DNA of 64,000 bases from Parahaliea aestuarii (GTDB taxonomy: Bacteria; Pseudomonadota; Gammaproteobacteria; Pseudomonadales; Halieaceae): positions 496,001 through 560,000 of the forward strand of contig NZ_VRYZ01000001.1 in assembly GCF_008064635.1 (NCBI RefSeq). Direction: 5' to 3'. Positions 26,494 through 36,890 of this stretch are shown here, piece after piece. Within the stretch, counting starts at the first letter, position 1. Each line of letters opens with the position of its first letter. The position numbers and the translations under genes are program-made. A model generated the notes under the pieces. The model was not told where the DNA came from and did no database searches. It was given only the letters and a program-made list of their open reading frames with translations.

Positions 26494-27252
26494 ATGGATC
26501 GTATTCTCTACACGGCCATGGGCGGCGCCAAGCAGAGCATCGACGCCCAGGCCGTGGTCAGCAACAACCTGGCCAACACCAGCACTGCTGGCTTTCGGGC
26601 GCAGCTGCAGGCCATGCGCGCAGTGCCGGTACAGGGCGACGCCCTGCAGGCCACACGCACCGCGGTGGTGGCCACCACGCCTGGCACGGATTTCAGTGCC
26701 GGTCCGGTCAATGCCACCGGACGGGATATGGACGTGGCCCTGAAGGGCGACGCCTGGCTGGCAGTGCAGGACGCAGCGGGCGGCGAAGCCTACACCCGTC
26801 GCGGTGATCTCCAGGTCAGCGCCAACGGCGTTCTGACCAGTGGCGGACTGCCGGTGATCGGCGAGGGCGGGCCCATGGTGGTACCGCTGGATTCGCGCCT
26901 GTCGATGGGTGCTGACGGTACCGTCAGTGCCATTGGCCCCGGCGAAACGCCGGATGCCATCGTCGAGGTGGGTCGCCTGAAACTGGCCACCGCTGCGCCG
27001 GGACAACTGCTGCGCGGCGACGACGGCCTGTTCCGGCCCCTGCCGGCGGAGGATGGAACCGCTACCAACCTGCCGCGTGACGAAGAGGCGCGACTGGTAT
27101 CCGGCGCCCTGGAGGGCAGCAATGTCAGTGCCGTGGAGGCGATGGTGTCCATGCTCGACAACGCCCGCCGCTTTGAACTGCAGATGAAAGTGATCGACGA
27201 CGCCAACAACAATGCCCAGCGGGCCAACAGCCTGCTGTCCCTGCAGGGCTGA
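26494..27252 (+). CDS. flgF: Flagellar proximal rod protein FlgF
   Basis: A 252-aa rod protein starting MDRILYTAMGGAKQSIDAQA, with the NNLANTSTAGFRAQ motif and the C-terminal region EGSNVSAVEAMVSMLDNARR. Sits 11 nt after flgE and 32 nt before flgG. Confidence 0.94.
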   Translation: MDRILYTAMGGAKQSIDAQAVVSNNLANTSTAGFRAQLQAMRAVPVQGDALQATRTAVVATTPGTDFSAGPVNATGRDMDVALKGDAWLAVQDAAGGEAYTRRGDLQVSANGVLTSGGLPVIGEGGPMVVPLDSRLSMGADGTVSAIGPGETPDAIVEVGRLKLATAAPGQLLRGDDGLFRPLPAEDGTATNLPRDEEARLVSGALEGSNVSAVEAMVSMLDNARRFELQMKVIDDANNNAQRANSLLSLQG

Positions 27253-27284
27253 TGGCCGTCGCATAGCAACCGGAGGAAAACCCC

Positions 27285-28067
27285 GTGATCAAGTCCCTGT
27301 GGACATCCAAGACCGGCCTGGAATCACAGCAGGTGAAACTGGATGTGATAGCCAACAACCTGGCCAACGTCAGCACCAATGGCTTCAAGAAGTCCCGCGC
27401 CGTGTTCGAGGACCTGCTGTACCAGAATCTGCGCCAGCCGGGCGCCCAGAACGATGTGCAGAACACCCTGCCGTCCGGTATGCAGGTGGGCACCGGGGTG
27501 CGTCCGGTCGCCACCGAGCGCCTGCACACCCAGGGCAACCTGGAAAACACCGGCAACTCGCGGGACCTGGCCATCAACGGCCGGGGTTTCTTCCAGGTGA
27601 TGATGCCCGACGGCACTACCGCCTACACCCGCGACGGCAGCTTCCAGCTGGACCAGAACGGGCAGATGGTCACTTCCAGTGGCTATCCGCTGGAGCCGGT
27701 CATCATCATTCCCGAGAACGCCCTGTCCATCACCATCGGGCGCGACGGTATCGTATCGGTGACTGAACCCGGTTCCAGCCTCAACAACCAGGTGGGCCAG
27801 CTCACCATTTCCACTTTTGTCAATCCAACCGGACTGGAAAGCGTGGGTGAGAATCTCTATCTGGAAACGCAATCCTCCGGACTGCGCACCGAGAGCCTGC
27901 CGGGCCTGAACGGGGCGGGGGTGTTGTACCAGTCCTATGCGGAGACCTCCAATGTGAACGTGGTGGAGGAGATGGTCAACATGATCCAGACCCAGCGCGC
28001 CTACGAACTCAACAGCAAGGCCGTACAGACCTCCGACGAGATGCTGGCGCGCCTGGCCCAGCTCTGA
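27285..28067 (+). CDS. flgG: Flagellar distal rod protein FlgG
   Basis: A 260-aa protein, exactly the enterobacterial length. N-terminus [20 protein letters not shown] with [21 protein letters not shown]-terminus [20 protein letters not shown]. Builds the distal rod crossing the P and L rings. GTG 27285 with CGGAGGAAA upstream. Confidence 0.95.
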   Translation: MIKSLWTSKTGLESQQVKLDVIANNLANVSTNGFKKSRAVFEDLLYQNLRQPGAQNDVQNTLPSGMQVGTGVRPVATERLHTQGNLENTGNSRDLAINGRGFFQVMMPDGTTAYTRDGSFQLDQNGQMVTSSGYPLEPVIIIPENALSITIGRDGIVSVTEPGSSLNNQVGQLTISTFVNPTGLESVGENLYLETQSSGLRTESLPGLNGAGVLYQSYAETSNVNVVEEMVNMIQTQRAYELNSKAVQTSDEMLARLAQL

Positions 28068-28081
28068 GGCGGAGAGTGGTG

Positions 28082-28747
28082 ATGAGCCCGATTCGATATC
28101 TGGTAGTTGTACTGGCACTGCTGGCGGGCGGTTGCGCCCAGTTGCCGCGTTCCAGCGTGGTGCCGGAGGTGGAACCCCTGCAGATGCCGGAACCGCCCCG
28201 GACCCGTGGCGACGGCGCCATCTTCCAGGCTCACGCCGGTTACCGCCCGCTGTTCGAGGATCGCCGCCCGCGCATGACCGGGGATGTCATCACCATTGTG
28301 CTGGACGAGGAAGTCAGCGCCAGCAAGAACTCACAGAGCAACGCCAATCGCAACGGCGTCACCAGTTTTGCACCCGAGGGCGTGCCCAAGGGGCTGGAAG
28401 ACCTGATTGAATACGGCTTCGACCTGTCCGGCGACAATGAATTCAACGGCGGTGGCGGCTCCCGCGCCAACAATACCTTCACCGGCACCCTCACGGTGAT
28501 GGTGGTGGATGTGATGTCCAACGGCAACCTGCTGGTGCGTGGCGAGAAGCAGATCGCTATCAACCAGGGCACCGAGTTCATCCGCTTTTCCGGCATCGTC
28601 GATCCCTACACCGTGACCAGCGCCAATACTGTGTCCTCCACCCAGGTGGCGGAGGCGCGCATCGAGTACTACGGCGACGGTTATATCAACGAGGCGCAGA
28701 GCATGGGTTGGCTGCAGCGCTTCTTCCTCAATATCTCGCCGCTCTAG
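28082..28747 (+). CDS. flgH: Flagellar L-ring lipoprotein FlgH
   Basis: A 221-aa outer-membrane lipoprotein; the signal peptide ends in the lipobox LLAGG-C at residue ~18. Conserved FlgH features include [20 protein letters not shown] and [23 protein letters not shown] 28082 is preferred to two in-frame GTG codons just upstream because GGCGGAG lies 7-8 nt before it. Confidence 0.93.
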   Translation: MSPIRYLVVVLALLAGGCAQLPRSSVVPEVEPLQMPEPPRTRGDGAIFQAHAGYRPLFEDRRPRMTGDVITIVLDEEVSASKNSQSNANRNGVTSFAPEGVPKGLEDLIEYGFDLSGDNEFNGGGGSRANNTFTGTLTVMVVDVMSNGNLLVRGEKQIAINQGTEFIRFSGIVDPYTVTSANTVSSTQVAEARIEYYGDGYINEAQSMGWLQRFFLNISPL

Positions 28748-28762
28748 GCCCGGAGGTTTAGC

Positions 28763-29860
28763 GTGAAACTGTTGGCCAGACTGGGCCTTTGCCTGTTACT
28801 GCTGTGTCTGCCTGTGAAGGCGGAGCAATTGAGGGAGCTGGCGGATTTTGCCGGGGTGCGCGAGAACGCGCTGGTCGGTTACGGCCTGGTGGTCGGCCTC
28901 GACGGCAGCGGCGACCAGACCATGCAGACGCCGTTCACCACCCAGAGCCTGGCCAATATGCTGTCGCAGTTGGGTATTAATGTACCGGCCGGCACCAACA
29001 TGCAGCTGCGCAATATCGCCGCGGTGATGGTGACCGCCCGCCTGCCGGCCTTCGCCCGCCCGGGCCAGCAACTGGATGTGGTGGTGTCCTCCATCGGCAA
29101 CGCCCGCAGCCTGCGCGGAGGCACCCTGTTGATGACGCCCCTGAAGGGAGCGGATGGCGCCACCTATGCCATGGCCCAGGGCAACCTGCTGGTGGGCGGC
29201 GCCGGCGCGGAAGCGGGCGGCAGCAGCGTGCAGATCAACCAGCAGGCCTCGGGGCGGATCAGTGCCGGCGCCACAGTCGAGCGCGAAGTGGCCTCGGTCT
29301 TCAGCGGCGAGGGCGGCAGCCTCGAACTGCGCCTGCGTGATGCCGACTTCGGTACCGCCCAGCGTGTGGTGCAGGCCATCAATATGAGTTTCGGCCCCGG
29401 CACGGCCACCGCGCTGGACTCGCGGGCGATCAAGCTGCGCGGGCCGGTCGATCCGACCCAGCGGGTCGGCTTTATGGCGAGCATCGAGCACCTGGAAGTC
29501 AATCCGGTGCAGGGCGCAGCAAAAGTCGTCCTCAACTCCCGCAGTGGCGCGGTGGTGCTGAACGGCCGCGTAACCCTGCGCCCGGCGGCTGTCGCCCACG
29601 GCAACCTGTCGGTGGTGATCGACACCAATTACGGCGTCAGCCAGCCGGCGCCCTTTGGCGGTGGCGAAACAGTGGTGGTGCCCGATAGCGATATTCGTCT
29701 CGAACAGCAATCCGGCACCCTGCGCACGGTGGAAGGGGCCAACCTGCTGGAAGTGGTGGACGCCCTCAACGCGCTGGGTGCCACGCCGGCGGACCTCATG
29801 TCCATCCTCGAAGCCCTGAAAGCGGCCGGCTCTCTGCGCGCCGAACTGGAGATTATCTGA
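28763..29860 (+). CDS. flgI: Flagellar P-ring protein FlgI
   Basis: A 365-aa periplasmic protein with a signal peptide ([17 protein letters not shown]). Conserved blocks: [30 protein letters not shown] and [19 protein letters not shown] near the end. Forms the P ring around the rod with FlgA help. GTG 28763 follows CGGAGG; the stop overlaps the flgJ start. Confidence 0.95.
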   Translation: MKLLARLGLCLLLLCLPVKAEQLRELADFAGVRENALVGYGLVVGLDGSGDQTMQTPFTTQSLANMLSQLGINVPAGTNMQLRNIAAVMVTARLPAFARPGQQLDVVVSSIGNARSLRGGTLLMTPLKGADGATYAMAQGNLLVGGAGAEAGGSSVQINQQASGRISAGATVEREVASVFSGEGGSLELRLRDADFGTAQRVVQAINMSFGPGTATALDSRAIKLRGPVDPTQRVGFMASIEHLEVNPVQGAAKVVLNSRSGAVVLNGRVTLRPAAVAHGNLSVVIDTNYGVSQPAPFGGGETVVVPDSDIRLEQQSGTLRTVEGANLLEVVDALNALGATPADLMSILEALKAAGSLRAELEII

Positions 29861-30168
29861 TGCCCCCGACTGCCATTTCCGACCAGCAGTTTGCCCTGGA
29901 TGTCGCCGGCCTGGAAAAACTCAAGCAGGCTGGCCGACGCGATCACGACGCCGGCCTGCAGGGTGCGGCGCAGCAGTTTGAAGCCCTGTTCCTGCACCAG
30001 ATGCTGCAGGGCATGCGCGACGCCACCCCCCGCTCGGAACTCCTCGACAGTTCCCAAACCCGCTTTGTTGAAGGCCTGTTCGACCAGCAGCTGTCGCAGC
30101 ATCTGGCGGGCAAGGGCCTGGGCCTGGCGGAGCAGCTGGTGGCCCAGTTGCAGCGCGGCGGCAAGTAG
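29860..30168 (+). CDS. flgJ: Rod-binding protein FlgJ, short form without peptidoglycan hydrolase domain
   Basis: Only 102 aa: the rod-binding domain (AAQQFEALFLHQMLQGMRDA, then FVEGLFDQQLSQHLAGKGLG) is complete, but the C-terminal glucosaminidase domain of enterobacterial FlgJ (~313 aa) is absent. Short FlgJ forms occur in many bacteria, where a separate lytic enzyme opens the wall. No such enzyme is encoded nearby. ATGA-type overlap with flgI. Confidence 0.92.
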   Translation: MPPTAISDQQFALDVAGLEKLKQAGRRDHDAGLQGAAQQFEALFLHQMLQGMRDATPRSELLDSSQTRFVEGLFDQQLSQHLAGKGLGLAEQLVAQLQRGGK

Positions 30169-30178
30169 CTGTCGGGGC

Positions 30179-30205
30179 TAAAGTTTGGGCCGCCGCGGCC
30201 GATAA
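30179..30205 (+). promoter_or_regulatory. Sigma-28 promoter of flgK-flgL
   Basis: TAAAGTTT, an 11-base spacer, then GCCGATAA: a perfect match to the FliA consensus. It starts 11 bases after the flgJ stop and lies 62 bases before the flgK start. Confidence 0.93.
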
Positions 30206-30267
30206 TTTCTTTGCACACAGAATCAACCTTCCGGCAGCGCCGACGAGCGTCAGGGGATTGACCGTAT

Positions 30268-31887
30268 ATGAGTATTTTTTCTATTGGTCTGAGTGGTCTG
30301 AACGCTGCGCAGAACGCCCTCAATACCACCAGTAACAATATTTCCAATGTCTACACGCCAGGCTATAACCGGGAAATCACCATACTGGGTGAAAGCAAGG
30401 CCGGCGACGGTGTCAGGGTCAACGACATCCAGCGCCAGTTCAATGCCTACGTCACCGAGCAGCTGAACGCCGCGTCCAGCCGCGCCAGTGCCCTGCAGAC
30501 CTACGAGACCCAGGTCAGCCAGATCGATAACCTGCTGGCCGACAGCGAGTCCGGCCTGTCGCTGCTGCTGCAGAATTTCTTTTCCTCGATCGGCGACCTG
30601 GTCAATGCGCCTTCCGATCCGGCGGCGCGCCAGGGGGTGCTGGGTTCGGCGGAGGCGCTGAGCGCCCAGTTCCGCTCCTTCGACAGCTACCTCGACGACA
30701 TGCGCTCGGGCGTTGACGGCCAGATCCGCGACGAAGTAAAGGTCATCAATAATACCGCCAGCCAGGTGGCCTGGCTGAACCGCGAGATTGCCCTGGCCAA
30801 AGCGCGCACCGGTGAGGCGCCCAACAGCCTGCTCAACCAGCGCGACCAGCTGGTGGCGGAACTCGGCGAGCGAGTCGACGTGCGACTCGATGTGTCCGAG
30901 ACCGGTTCCTACAACCTGTCCGTCGCCAACGGTCGCCCCCTGGTCGCCGGGGTGCAAAGCTATGAACTGACCACCATGACCGCCAGCGCCGACCCCACAC
31001 GCACGGTGGTGGGCTATATCGATGCTGCGGGCAACCCGGTGGAACTGGCCGAGGACGCACTGGCCGGCGGCAGCCTGGGCGGGCTGATGGAATTTCGCAG
31101 CGAGACGCTGGATTCCGTGCAGAACCGCATCGGGCAACTGGCAGTGTCGCTGGCGGCCGGTTTTAACGCCCAGCACAGCGCGGGGCTTGATCTCAACGGT
31201 AATCCGGGCGCCGAATTCTTCGCCATCGGCGAGCCGCAACTCTTTTCCAATACGCGCAATACCGGTACTGCGACGCTCGACGTGGCCTATGACGACTTCA
31301 GCCAGCTCACCGCCAGTGACTACGAGCTGACCGTGAGCGATGCCGCTGCCGGCACATTCAGCATCAAGCGGCTGGACAGCGGCGAAACCGTCAGCGCGAC
31401 CCTCGACGCCTCCAACCAGCTCACCATCGGCGGCGTGGTAGTCACGGTGGATGACCCGGCCCTGCTCGCCGACGGCGACCGTTTCAGCCTGCAGCCAACC
31501 CGCGGCGCGGCCGGTGACTTCGACTCCCTTATCAGCGACAGCAGCGCCATTGCGGCGGGCCTCGGCGCCGGCAGCGGCGACAACGAAAACGCCCTGGCCC
31601 TGCAGCAACTGCAGAGCGAGGCGCTGGTCGGCGGCAGCGCCACCCTCAACCAGGCCTATGCGGCGCTGGTGGGTGACGTGGGCAACCGCACCAATATCGT
31701 CCAGGTCAACCTCAGCGCGCAGGAAGGGCTCACCGAGCAGTTGCGCGCCGTGCAGCAGTCGGAGTCGGGGGTGAACCTCGACGAGGAGGCCGCCAACCTG
31801 ATCCGTTACCAGCAGTATTACCAGGCCAACGCCAAGGTCATCCAAACCGCCACTGTGGTGATCGATGCCCTGCTCGGCCTGCGCTAA
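30268..31887 (+). CDS. flgK: Hook-filament junction protein FlgK (HAP1)
   Basis: A 539-aa protein. N-terminus FSIGLSGLNAAQNALNTTSN with NISNVYTPGYNRE; C-terminus ESGVNLDEEAANLIRYQQYY. It forms the first junction zone between hook and filament and is exported with FlgN. A perfect sigma-28 promoter lies upstream. Confidence 0.95.
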   Translation: MSIFSIGLSGLNAAQNALNTTSNNISNVYTPGYNREITILGESKAGDGVRVNDIQRQFNAYVTEQLNAASSRASALQTYETQVSQIDNLLADSESGLSLLLQNFFSSIGDLVNAPSDPAARQGVLGSAEALSAQFRSFDSYLDDMRSGVDGQIRDEVKVINNTASQVAWLNREIALAKARTGEAPNSLLNQRDQLVAELGERVDVRLDVSETGSYNLSVANGRPLVAGVQSYELTTMTASADPTRTVVGYIDAAGNPVELAEDALAGGSLGGLMEFRSETLDSVQNRIGQLAVSLAAGFNAQHSAGLDLNGNPGAEFFAIGEPQLFSNTRNTGTATLDVAYDDFSQLTASDYELTVSDAAAGTFSIKRLDSGETVSATLDASNQLTIGGVVVTVDDPALLADGDRFSLQPTRGAAGDFDSLISDSSAIAAGLGAGSGDNENALALQQLQSEALVGGSATLNQAYAALVGDVGNRTNIVQVNLSAQEGLTEQLRAVQQSESGVNLDEEAANLIRYQQYYQANAKVIQTATVVIDALLGLR

Positions 31888-31907
31888 CTCTCAAGGAATT
31901 ACTCACC

Positions 31908-33104
31908 ATGCGCATCAGTACTGTCACCATGTTCGAGCAAAGCGTCAGCTCGATGAACCGCCAGCAGAGCGAATTCATGCGGGTCGGGCAGCAGATCGCT
32001 TCCGGCAAGCGGGTCGTGAACCCCTCGGACGATCCCCAGGCTGCCTCGCGGGCAGTGCGGGTGTCCCAGTCCATCGCCGTTACCCAGCAGTACGGCGACG
32101 CCCGGGTTGGCGCGCGCAACTCCCTGTCCCAGCAGGAGAGCATCCTCAACAGCGTCAGCGACACCCTGGCCAGCGCCAAGACCAAGCTGGTGCAGGCGGC
32201 CAACGGCACCCTCACCGATGCCGACCGGGACTCGGTGGCCAGTGAGCTGCGCGGCATGTACGAGGCGATGATCGGCCAGGCCAATGCCACCGACGGTAAC
32301 GGCCGCTACCTGTTTGGCGGCTACCAGGACGGCAGCGAGCCCTTCGTGCGCGCCGCTGACGGCAGTGTGAACTATGTAGGTGACACCAATGTACGCGCCC
32401 AGCAGGTGGACTCTTCGCGCCTGATGCCGGTTGCGGACAACGGCATCACCATTTTCCAGAGTGTGCACAGCGGTGCGGGGTATGTTGCCGAGGCCGACCC
32501 CGGCAACACCGGTAGCGCCACCTTCAATGGTCCCAAGGTCGTCGACGTGACCGATCCCGCCTACGGCGACCCGTTTACCATCGACTTCCAGGTGACTGCC
32601 GGTGTTACCACCTACACCGTCAACGGCGGTCCGGCCCAGGCCTGGGCCGAGGGTGTACCGGTGCTGGCGGGGGGCTTGTCCATGACTTTCGAAGGACAGC
32701 CCGCAGATGGCGACAGCTTCCAGATGGATGTGGCCACCAATATGAACACCGATGTCTTCCGCAGTTTCGAGAAGGCCCTGGCAGTGCTGGAAAACCCGGC
32801 CCAGACCCCGGCGGAACAGGCGGCCCTGGAGAATACCCTGAACACCGTGATGCGCGAGTTCGACAACAGCCTGGACAATGTCCTGACCAACCGCGCGTCA
32901 GTGGGCGCGCGGCTCAACGAACTCGATGTACTGGATTCCGTGGCCGGCAATCGCACCCTGAACTACGAACAGAATCTGTCGGACCTGGTGGACCTGGACT
33001 ATGTGGAAGCCATCTCCGAGTACACCCTGCGCCAGGTCGGCCTGCAGGCAGCCCAGAAGGCCTTCGTCGACGTGAAGGGTATGTCCCTGTTCGAGTTTCT
33101 CTGA
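31908..33104 (+). CDS. flgL: Hook-filament junction protein FlgL (HAP3)
   Basis: A 398-aa protein with the flagellin-like N-terminus (TMFEQSVSSMNRQQSEFMRV, ASGKRVVNPSDDPQAASRAV) and C-terminus (YVEAISEYTLRQVGLQAAQK). The middle ~200 residues are variable. It shares flgK's promoter, with CAAGGAA before ATG 31908. Confidence 0.94.
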   Translation: MRISTVTMFEQSVSSMNRQQSEFMRVGQQIASGKRVVNPSDDPQAASRAVRVSQSIAVTQQYGDARVGARNSLSQQESILNSVSDTLASAKTKLVQAANGTLTDADRDSVASELRGMYEAMIGQANATDGNGRYLFGGYQDGSEPFVRAADGSVNYVGDTNVRAQQVDSSRLMPVADNGITIFQSVHSGAGYVAEADPGNTGSATFNGPKVVDVTDPAYGDPFTIDFQVTAGVTTYTVNGGPAQAWAEGVPVLAGGLSMTFEGQPADGDSFQMDVATNMNTDVFRSFEKALAVLENPAQTPAEQAALENTLNTVMREFDNSLDNVLTNRASVGARLNELDVLDSVAGNRTLNYEQNLSDLVDLDYVEAISEYTLRQVGLQAAQKAFVDVKGMSLFEFL

Positions 33105-33116
33105 GCCTGAACACCG

Positions 33117-33150
33117 CTGCTTGCGCCGGCCATCTGGCCGGCGCAAGCAG
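33117..33150. terminator. Bidirectional hairpin terminator between flgL and fliR
   Basis: A 15-bp perfect inverted repeat (33117-33131 and 33136-33150, loop ATCT) sits exactly between two convergent operons, 2 bases from the fliR stop. It lacks a T-run on either strand, so termination may be only partial or it may block convergent polymerases. Confidence 0.75.
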
Positions 33151-33151
33151 A

Positions 33152-33943
33152 TCAGGGCAGTCCCGCCAGCGCCGCGGGTAGTTGCTGCAGAAATCCCAGA
33201 CCGGTGCCGAACAGGCCCTGCAAAAACCGCCCGAAGTCCGTCATCAATACACTCAGCAAAAAGATACCCAGCGTCAGCGACATGGGAAAGCCCACCGAAA
33301 ACACGGTGAGCTGCGGTGCCGAGCGATTCAGAATGCCCAGCGACAGGTTGACCACCAGCAGGGCGCCCACCAGCGGTAGCGCCAGTTGCAGGCCGGACAT
33401 GAACACCGTGCCGCCGAAGCGGGCCAGCAGTTCCATGGCGCCGGCATCCAGCCCCAGCAGGCCCACCGGCAGCGTGTGGAAACTCCCCGCCAGCGCCTCG
33501 ATGGCGATCAGGTGGCCGTCCACCGCCAGGTACATCAACAGGGTAATCATGTAGAACAGCCGCGACAGCACCATGGTATTGGTGCCGGTTTCCGGCGACA
33601 CAAACGTGGCAAAGCCCAGTCCCATCTGCAGGCCGATAAACTCGCCGGCGGCCTGCACCACTGCAAACATGATGCGCAGGGTCAGGCCCATGGCGACACC
33701 GATCACCAGCTGTTCCACCAGTACGCCGATGCCGGCCCAGGAATACAGCGGGATGGGCGGCGCCGGCGGCAGTACCGGTACCAGCGCCATGCAAAGCAGC
33801 AGGGCCAGCCCGAGTTTGACCTGGCGCGGGACGCTGGAATGCCCCCACAGCGGGGAGGCCATGGCGAAGGCGGTAATGCGCACGAAGGGCCAGAAGAAGG
33901 CGGCGATCCAGGCCTGCCACTGGGCGAAGGTGAACTCGATCAC
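33152..33943 (-). CDS. fliR: Flagellar export gate protein FliR
   Basis: A 263-aa multi-spanning membrane protein, usual length for FliR (~260). Conserved WAGIGVLVEQLVIGVAMGLT and FIGLQMGLGFATFVSPETGT are seen. With FliP and FliQ it makes the helical core of the type III export gate. GTG start; last gene of the leftward fli operon, separated from fliQ by 13 nt. Confidence 0.95.
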   Translation of the reverse strand: MIEFTFAQWQAWIAAFFWPFVRITAFAMASPLWGHSSVPRQVKLGLALLLCMALVPVLPPAPPIPLYSWAGIGVLVEQLVIGVAMGLTLRIMFAVVQAAGEFIGLQMGLGFATFVSPETGTNTMVLSRLFYMITLLMYLAVDGHLIAIEALAGSFHTLPVGLLGLDAGAMELLARFGGTVFMSGLQLALPLVGALLVVNLSLGILNRSAPQLTVFSVGFPMSLTLGIFLLSVLMTDFGRFLQGLFGTGLGFLQQLPAALAGLP

Positions 33944-33956
33944 GGGCGCGGGCTAA

Positions 33957-34226
33957 TCAGAACAGCATCTGCGGCAGGTTCTGGATCAGGTCGCGGGTGA
34001 AATCGGTGATCAGCTGCAGCAGCCAGGGGCCCATCAACACCAGGGTGGCGAAGACCCCGAGGATCTTGGGAATGAAGGACAGGGTCATCTCGTTGATCTG
34101 GGTGGCGGCCTGGAACAGGCTCACCAGCAGGCCGATGGCGAGGGCGGTCAGCAGCAGCGGCGCCGCCAGCAACAGTGTAATCACCATGCCCTGGTAGGCC
34201 AGGCTCATGACGGTTTCGGGGGTCAC
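33957..34226 (-). CDS. fliQ: Flagellar export gate protein FliQ
   Basis: An 89-aa protein with two transmembrane helices ([20 protein letters not shown] and [20 protein letters not shown]) and the [16 protein letters not shown] loop diagnostic of FliQ. GTG start overlapping the fliP stop by 4 nt. Confidence 0.95.
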   Translation of the reverse strand: MTPETVMSLAYQGMVITLLLAAPLLLTALAIGLLVSLFQAATQINEMTLSFIPKILGVFATLVLMGPWLLQLITDFTRDLIQNLPQMLF

Positions 34227-34969
34227 AGGAAGAAACTCTCCGCCAGCGAGCCCACCAGCAGCTGCCAGCCGTCGACCAGTACAAACAGCATCAGCTTGAA
34301 GGGCAGGGAAATGGTCGCCGGCGGTACCATCATCATGCCCAGTGCCATCAACACGCTGGCCACCACCAGATCGATGATCAGGAAGGGAATGAAAATGGTG
34401 AAGCCGATCTGGAAGGCCGTTTTCAGTTCACTGGTCACAAAGGAGGGCAGCAGCACTCGCAGCGGTACGTCATCCGGGCCCTGCAGGGGGCCGACTTCTG
34501 CCAGCCGGGCGAACAGGGCGAGGTCCGCCTCCCGGGTCTGGGCCAGCATGAATTCACGCAGCGGCACACTGCCGAGCTGAAAAAACTGTTCCAGGTTGAT
34601 CTCTTCGCGGGTCAGCGGTTGCCAGGCCTGTTCGTAGATCTGGGTCAGCACTGGCGACATGATGAAAAAGCTGAGGAACAGCGCCAGCCCCAGCAGCACC
34701 TGGTTGGGCGGAGCCGACTGGGTGCCGAGGGCGGTGCGCAGCAGTCCCAGCACGATGATGATGCGGGTAAAGCAGGTGGTCATCAGCAGAGCGGCGGGCA
34801 GGAAGGCCAGGCTGGTCAGCAGTACCAGCGTCTGCAGTTTGATCGACCACTGCTGGCCGCCGTCCGCGGTAGGGCTGGTAACAATACCGGGCAGGGCGGC
34901 CTGGGCGGCGACATCACCCGCTGCCAGCAACAGCAGCGGCGCCCAGCGCAGAAGGGAGCGCGATGTCAC
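34223..34969 (-). CDS. fliP: Flagellar export gate protein FliP
   Basis: A 248-aa protein with a cleavable signal peptide ([19 protein letters not shown]), the [20 protein letters not shown] block and [20 protein letters not shown] near the end, all typical of FliP. GTG start overlaps the fliO stop (GTGA). Confidence 0.95.
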   Translation of the reverse strand: MTSRSLLRWAPLLLLAAGDVAAQAALPGIVTSPTADGGQQWSIKLQTLVLLTSLAFLPAALLMTTCFTRIIIVLGLLRTALGTQSAPPNQVLLGLALFLSFFIMSPVLTQIYEQAWQPLTREEINLEQFFQLGSVPLREFMLAQTREADLALFARLAEVGPLQGPDDVPLRVLLPSFVTSELKTAFQIGFTIFIPFLIIDLVVASVLMALGMMMVPPATISLPFKLMLFVLVDGWQLLVGSLAESFFL

Positions 34970-35343
34970 TGGGCGTCTCTCCTGTCCTGTCCGCGCAGGG
35001 CACCTGCCAGGCGGCTTGCGAAGCTGCTGTTGCCCGCTGTCGCCGGAACGGAGTCGGATGCCGGTGCCGGCATGCTGTGCAGGGTATTTACCTGGCCGCT
35101 GGCCACGCCGAGCACCAGCCGGGTGTCGCCCACGTCGACCAGTACCACCCGCTCGCGCTGTCCCACCGCGACGCTGCTGACAACCTGCAGGTTGCCGTTA
35201 GCCGCGGTGCGCACGCCGCCGATGCGGCGCAGCAGGGCGCTGGCGCCGTAGATCAGCGCCAGTACCACTGCCAGTGCAACGGCGGTCTTGCCCAGGGCGG
35301 CGAGGCCCAGGGCGGTGTCGACAGCGGGAGCCGGGGCGCTCAT
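34966..35343 (-). CDS. fliO: Flagellar export assembly protein FliO
   Basis: A 125-aa single-pass membrane protein ([20 protein letters not shown]) with a small cytoplasmic domain bearing [20 protein letters not shown], characteristic of FliO. It helps FliP oligomerise. ATGA overlap with fliN. Confidence 0.92.
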   Translation of the reverse strand: MSAPAPAVDTALGLAALGKTAVALAVVLALIYGASALLRRIGGVRTAANGNLQVVSSVAVGQRERVVLVDVGDTRLVLGVASGQVNTLHSMPAPASDSVPATAGNSSFASRLAGALRGQDRRDAQ

Positions 35344-35837
35344 CGGTTAAGTTTCTGCACCCGCTCGGAGGGGGTGATGATCTCGGTGATGCGGATGCCG
35401 TAGCGGTCCTCCACCACGACCACTTCACCCTGGGCGATCAGGTAGCCGTTGATCAGGATATCCATGGGCTCGCCGGCCAGGCCGTCCAGCTCCACCACCG
35501 AACCCTGGGTCAGCTCCAACAGCTGCTTGATGGTGATGCGGGTGCGTCCCAGCTCCACAGTGAATTTCACCGGGATGTCCATCACCATTTCCAGATCGCG
35601 CGGGGGGCGCTTGTCGGCCGCCGCATCGAGGGGGCGAAACACCTGTTCGCCGGCGGATTGTACGCTATCGCCGGCGGTCGTTTCGGCACCGGCCTGCTGC
35701 GCCAGCGCCTCGGCCCAGGGGTCGTCGGCACTGCTGTCGTCGGTGGTGCCCGCAGCGTCGGCGTCCGCCTGCGCTGCCAGGGCCTCGCTCCAGTCGTCGC
35801 CGGAGAGTTCCTGGTCGGGCTTGTTGGGGTCAGTCAT
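35340..35837 (-). CDS. fliN: Flagellar motor switch protein FliN
   Basis: A 165-aa protein. The C-terminal SpoA domain is complete (MDIPVKFTVELGRTRITIKQ, LDGLAGEPMDILINGYLIAQ, YGIRITEIITP), and the N-terminal ~85 residues are acidic and alanine-rich. Forms the bottom of the C ring with FliM. ATG 35837 preceded by AAGGAA is chosen over an upstream start inside fliM; the genes overlap by 8 nt. Confidence 0.94.
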   Translation of the reverse strand: MTDPNKPDQELSGDDWSEALAAQADADAAGTTDDSSADDPWAEALAQQAGAETTAGDSVQSAGEQVFRPLDAAADKRPPRDLEMVMDIPVKFTVELGRTRITIKQLLELTQGSVVELDGLAGEPMDILINGYLIAQGEVVVVEDRYGIRITEIITPSERVQKLNR

Positions 35838-36867
35838 TGTCGGATTCCTTCGAAGTCGGCGTAGATCCTTTGACAAAGGGGCTCTCCGGCCCGGGAAGGG
35901 TCGGAGTGTGGTCGATCATGCGGCGCACCCGCAGGGCGCGCAGTTCTTTGCGGCTGCCGTACTCGCACTCCATAACGGGTACACCGTCGACACGCGCCAT
36001 CACGGTGGATGGCAGATCTAGGGGCAGCACGTCACCCACCTTCAGCGTCATCACGTCACCGACGGTGCTGGGCAGGTCGGCGAAGTCGGCAATCAGCTCC
36101 ACTTCCGATTGCCGCAGTTCGCCCGCCATGCGCTGGCTCCAGGTGGCATCGCCGACGCTGTCCACCACCGGGTTGGTCAGCAGGTCCTTCAGCGGCTCGA
36201 TCATCGAGTAGGGCATGCAGATCTGGAAATCACTGGCCAGGTTGCCCACTTCCAGGTGGAAGGTGGTGTTGACCACGATCTCGTTGGGCGAGTTGGTGAT
36301 GTTGGCGAACTTGGCCTGGATCTCCGAGCGCAGGTAGTGAACGCTAAGCTTGTAGATGGAGCTCCAGGATTCCTGGTAGGCGTCGACGGCCAGGTCCAGC
36401 AGGCGCCGGATAATGCGCTGCTCGGTGTTGGTGAACTCGCGGCCTTCACTTTTGGTGACAAAGCGGCCGTCGCCACCGAACAGGTTGTCCACCACCATGA
36501 ATACCAGGCTGGGCGGAAATACCAGCAGGGCGCTGCCGCGCAGTGGCTTCATGGCGATCAGGTTGATGTTGGTGGGTACCGGGACGTTGCGGGCAAAGTC
36601 CTTGTAGCTCTGGTAGCGGACGGCCTCCACGGTGATGTCCGCGGTACGTCGCAGCAGGTTGAACAAACTCATCCGGAAGTGCCGTGCAAAGCGCTCGTTG
36701 ATAATGTCGAGCGTGTGCAGGCGCTCCCGGATGATGCGCTGCTGCGATGCCGGGTCGTAGGGCTTGATGCGCGGCTCGCTGCTCTTGTCGCTGGCGCTGG
36801 CGTCATCGCCGTCGCCGCTGAGCAGGGCGTCAATTTCTTCCTGTGATAACAGGTCATCCTGTGCCAT
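35830..36867 (-). CDS. fliM: Flagellar motor switch protein FliM
   Basis: A 345-aa protein. LLSQEEIDALLSG at the N-terminus is the CheY-P binding peptide; then a CheC-like middle domain (SLFNLLRRTADITVEAVRYQ; LVFMVVDNLFGGDGRF) and a C-terminal SpoA domain. Couples chemotaxis to rotor switching. Confidence 0.95.
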   Translation of the reverse strand: MAQDDLLSQEEIDALLSGDGDDASASDKSSEPRIKPYDPASQQRIIRERLHTLDIINERFARHFRMSLFNLLRRTADITVEAVRYQSYKDFARNVPVPTNINLIAMKPLRGSALLVFPPSLVFMVVDNLFGGDGRFVTKSEGREFTNTEQRIIRRLLDLAVDAYQESWSSIYKLSVHYLRSEIQAKFANITNSPNEIVVNTTFHLEVGNLASDFQICMPYSMIEPLKDLLTNPVVDSVGDATWSQRMAGELRQSEVELIADFADLPSTVGDVMTLKVGDVLPLDLPSTVMARVDGVPVMECEYGSRKELRALRVRRMIDHTPTLPGPESPFVKGSTPTSKESDND

Positions 36868-36890
36868 AGCAGTGGCTTCCGGTGCTGCGC

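Noticed and set aside
30250-31845. Long minus-strand frame opposite flgK
   Set aside because: flgK is unmistakable on the + strand; the antisense frame is a codon-bias artefact.
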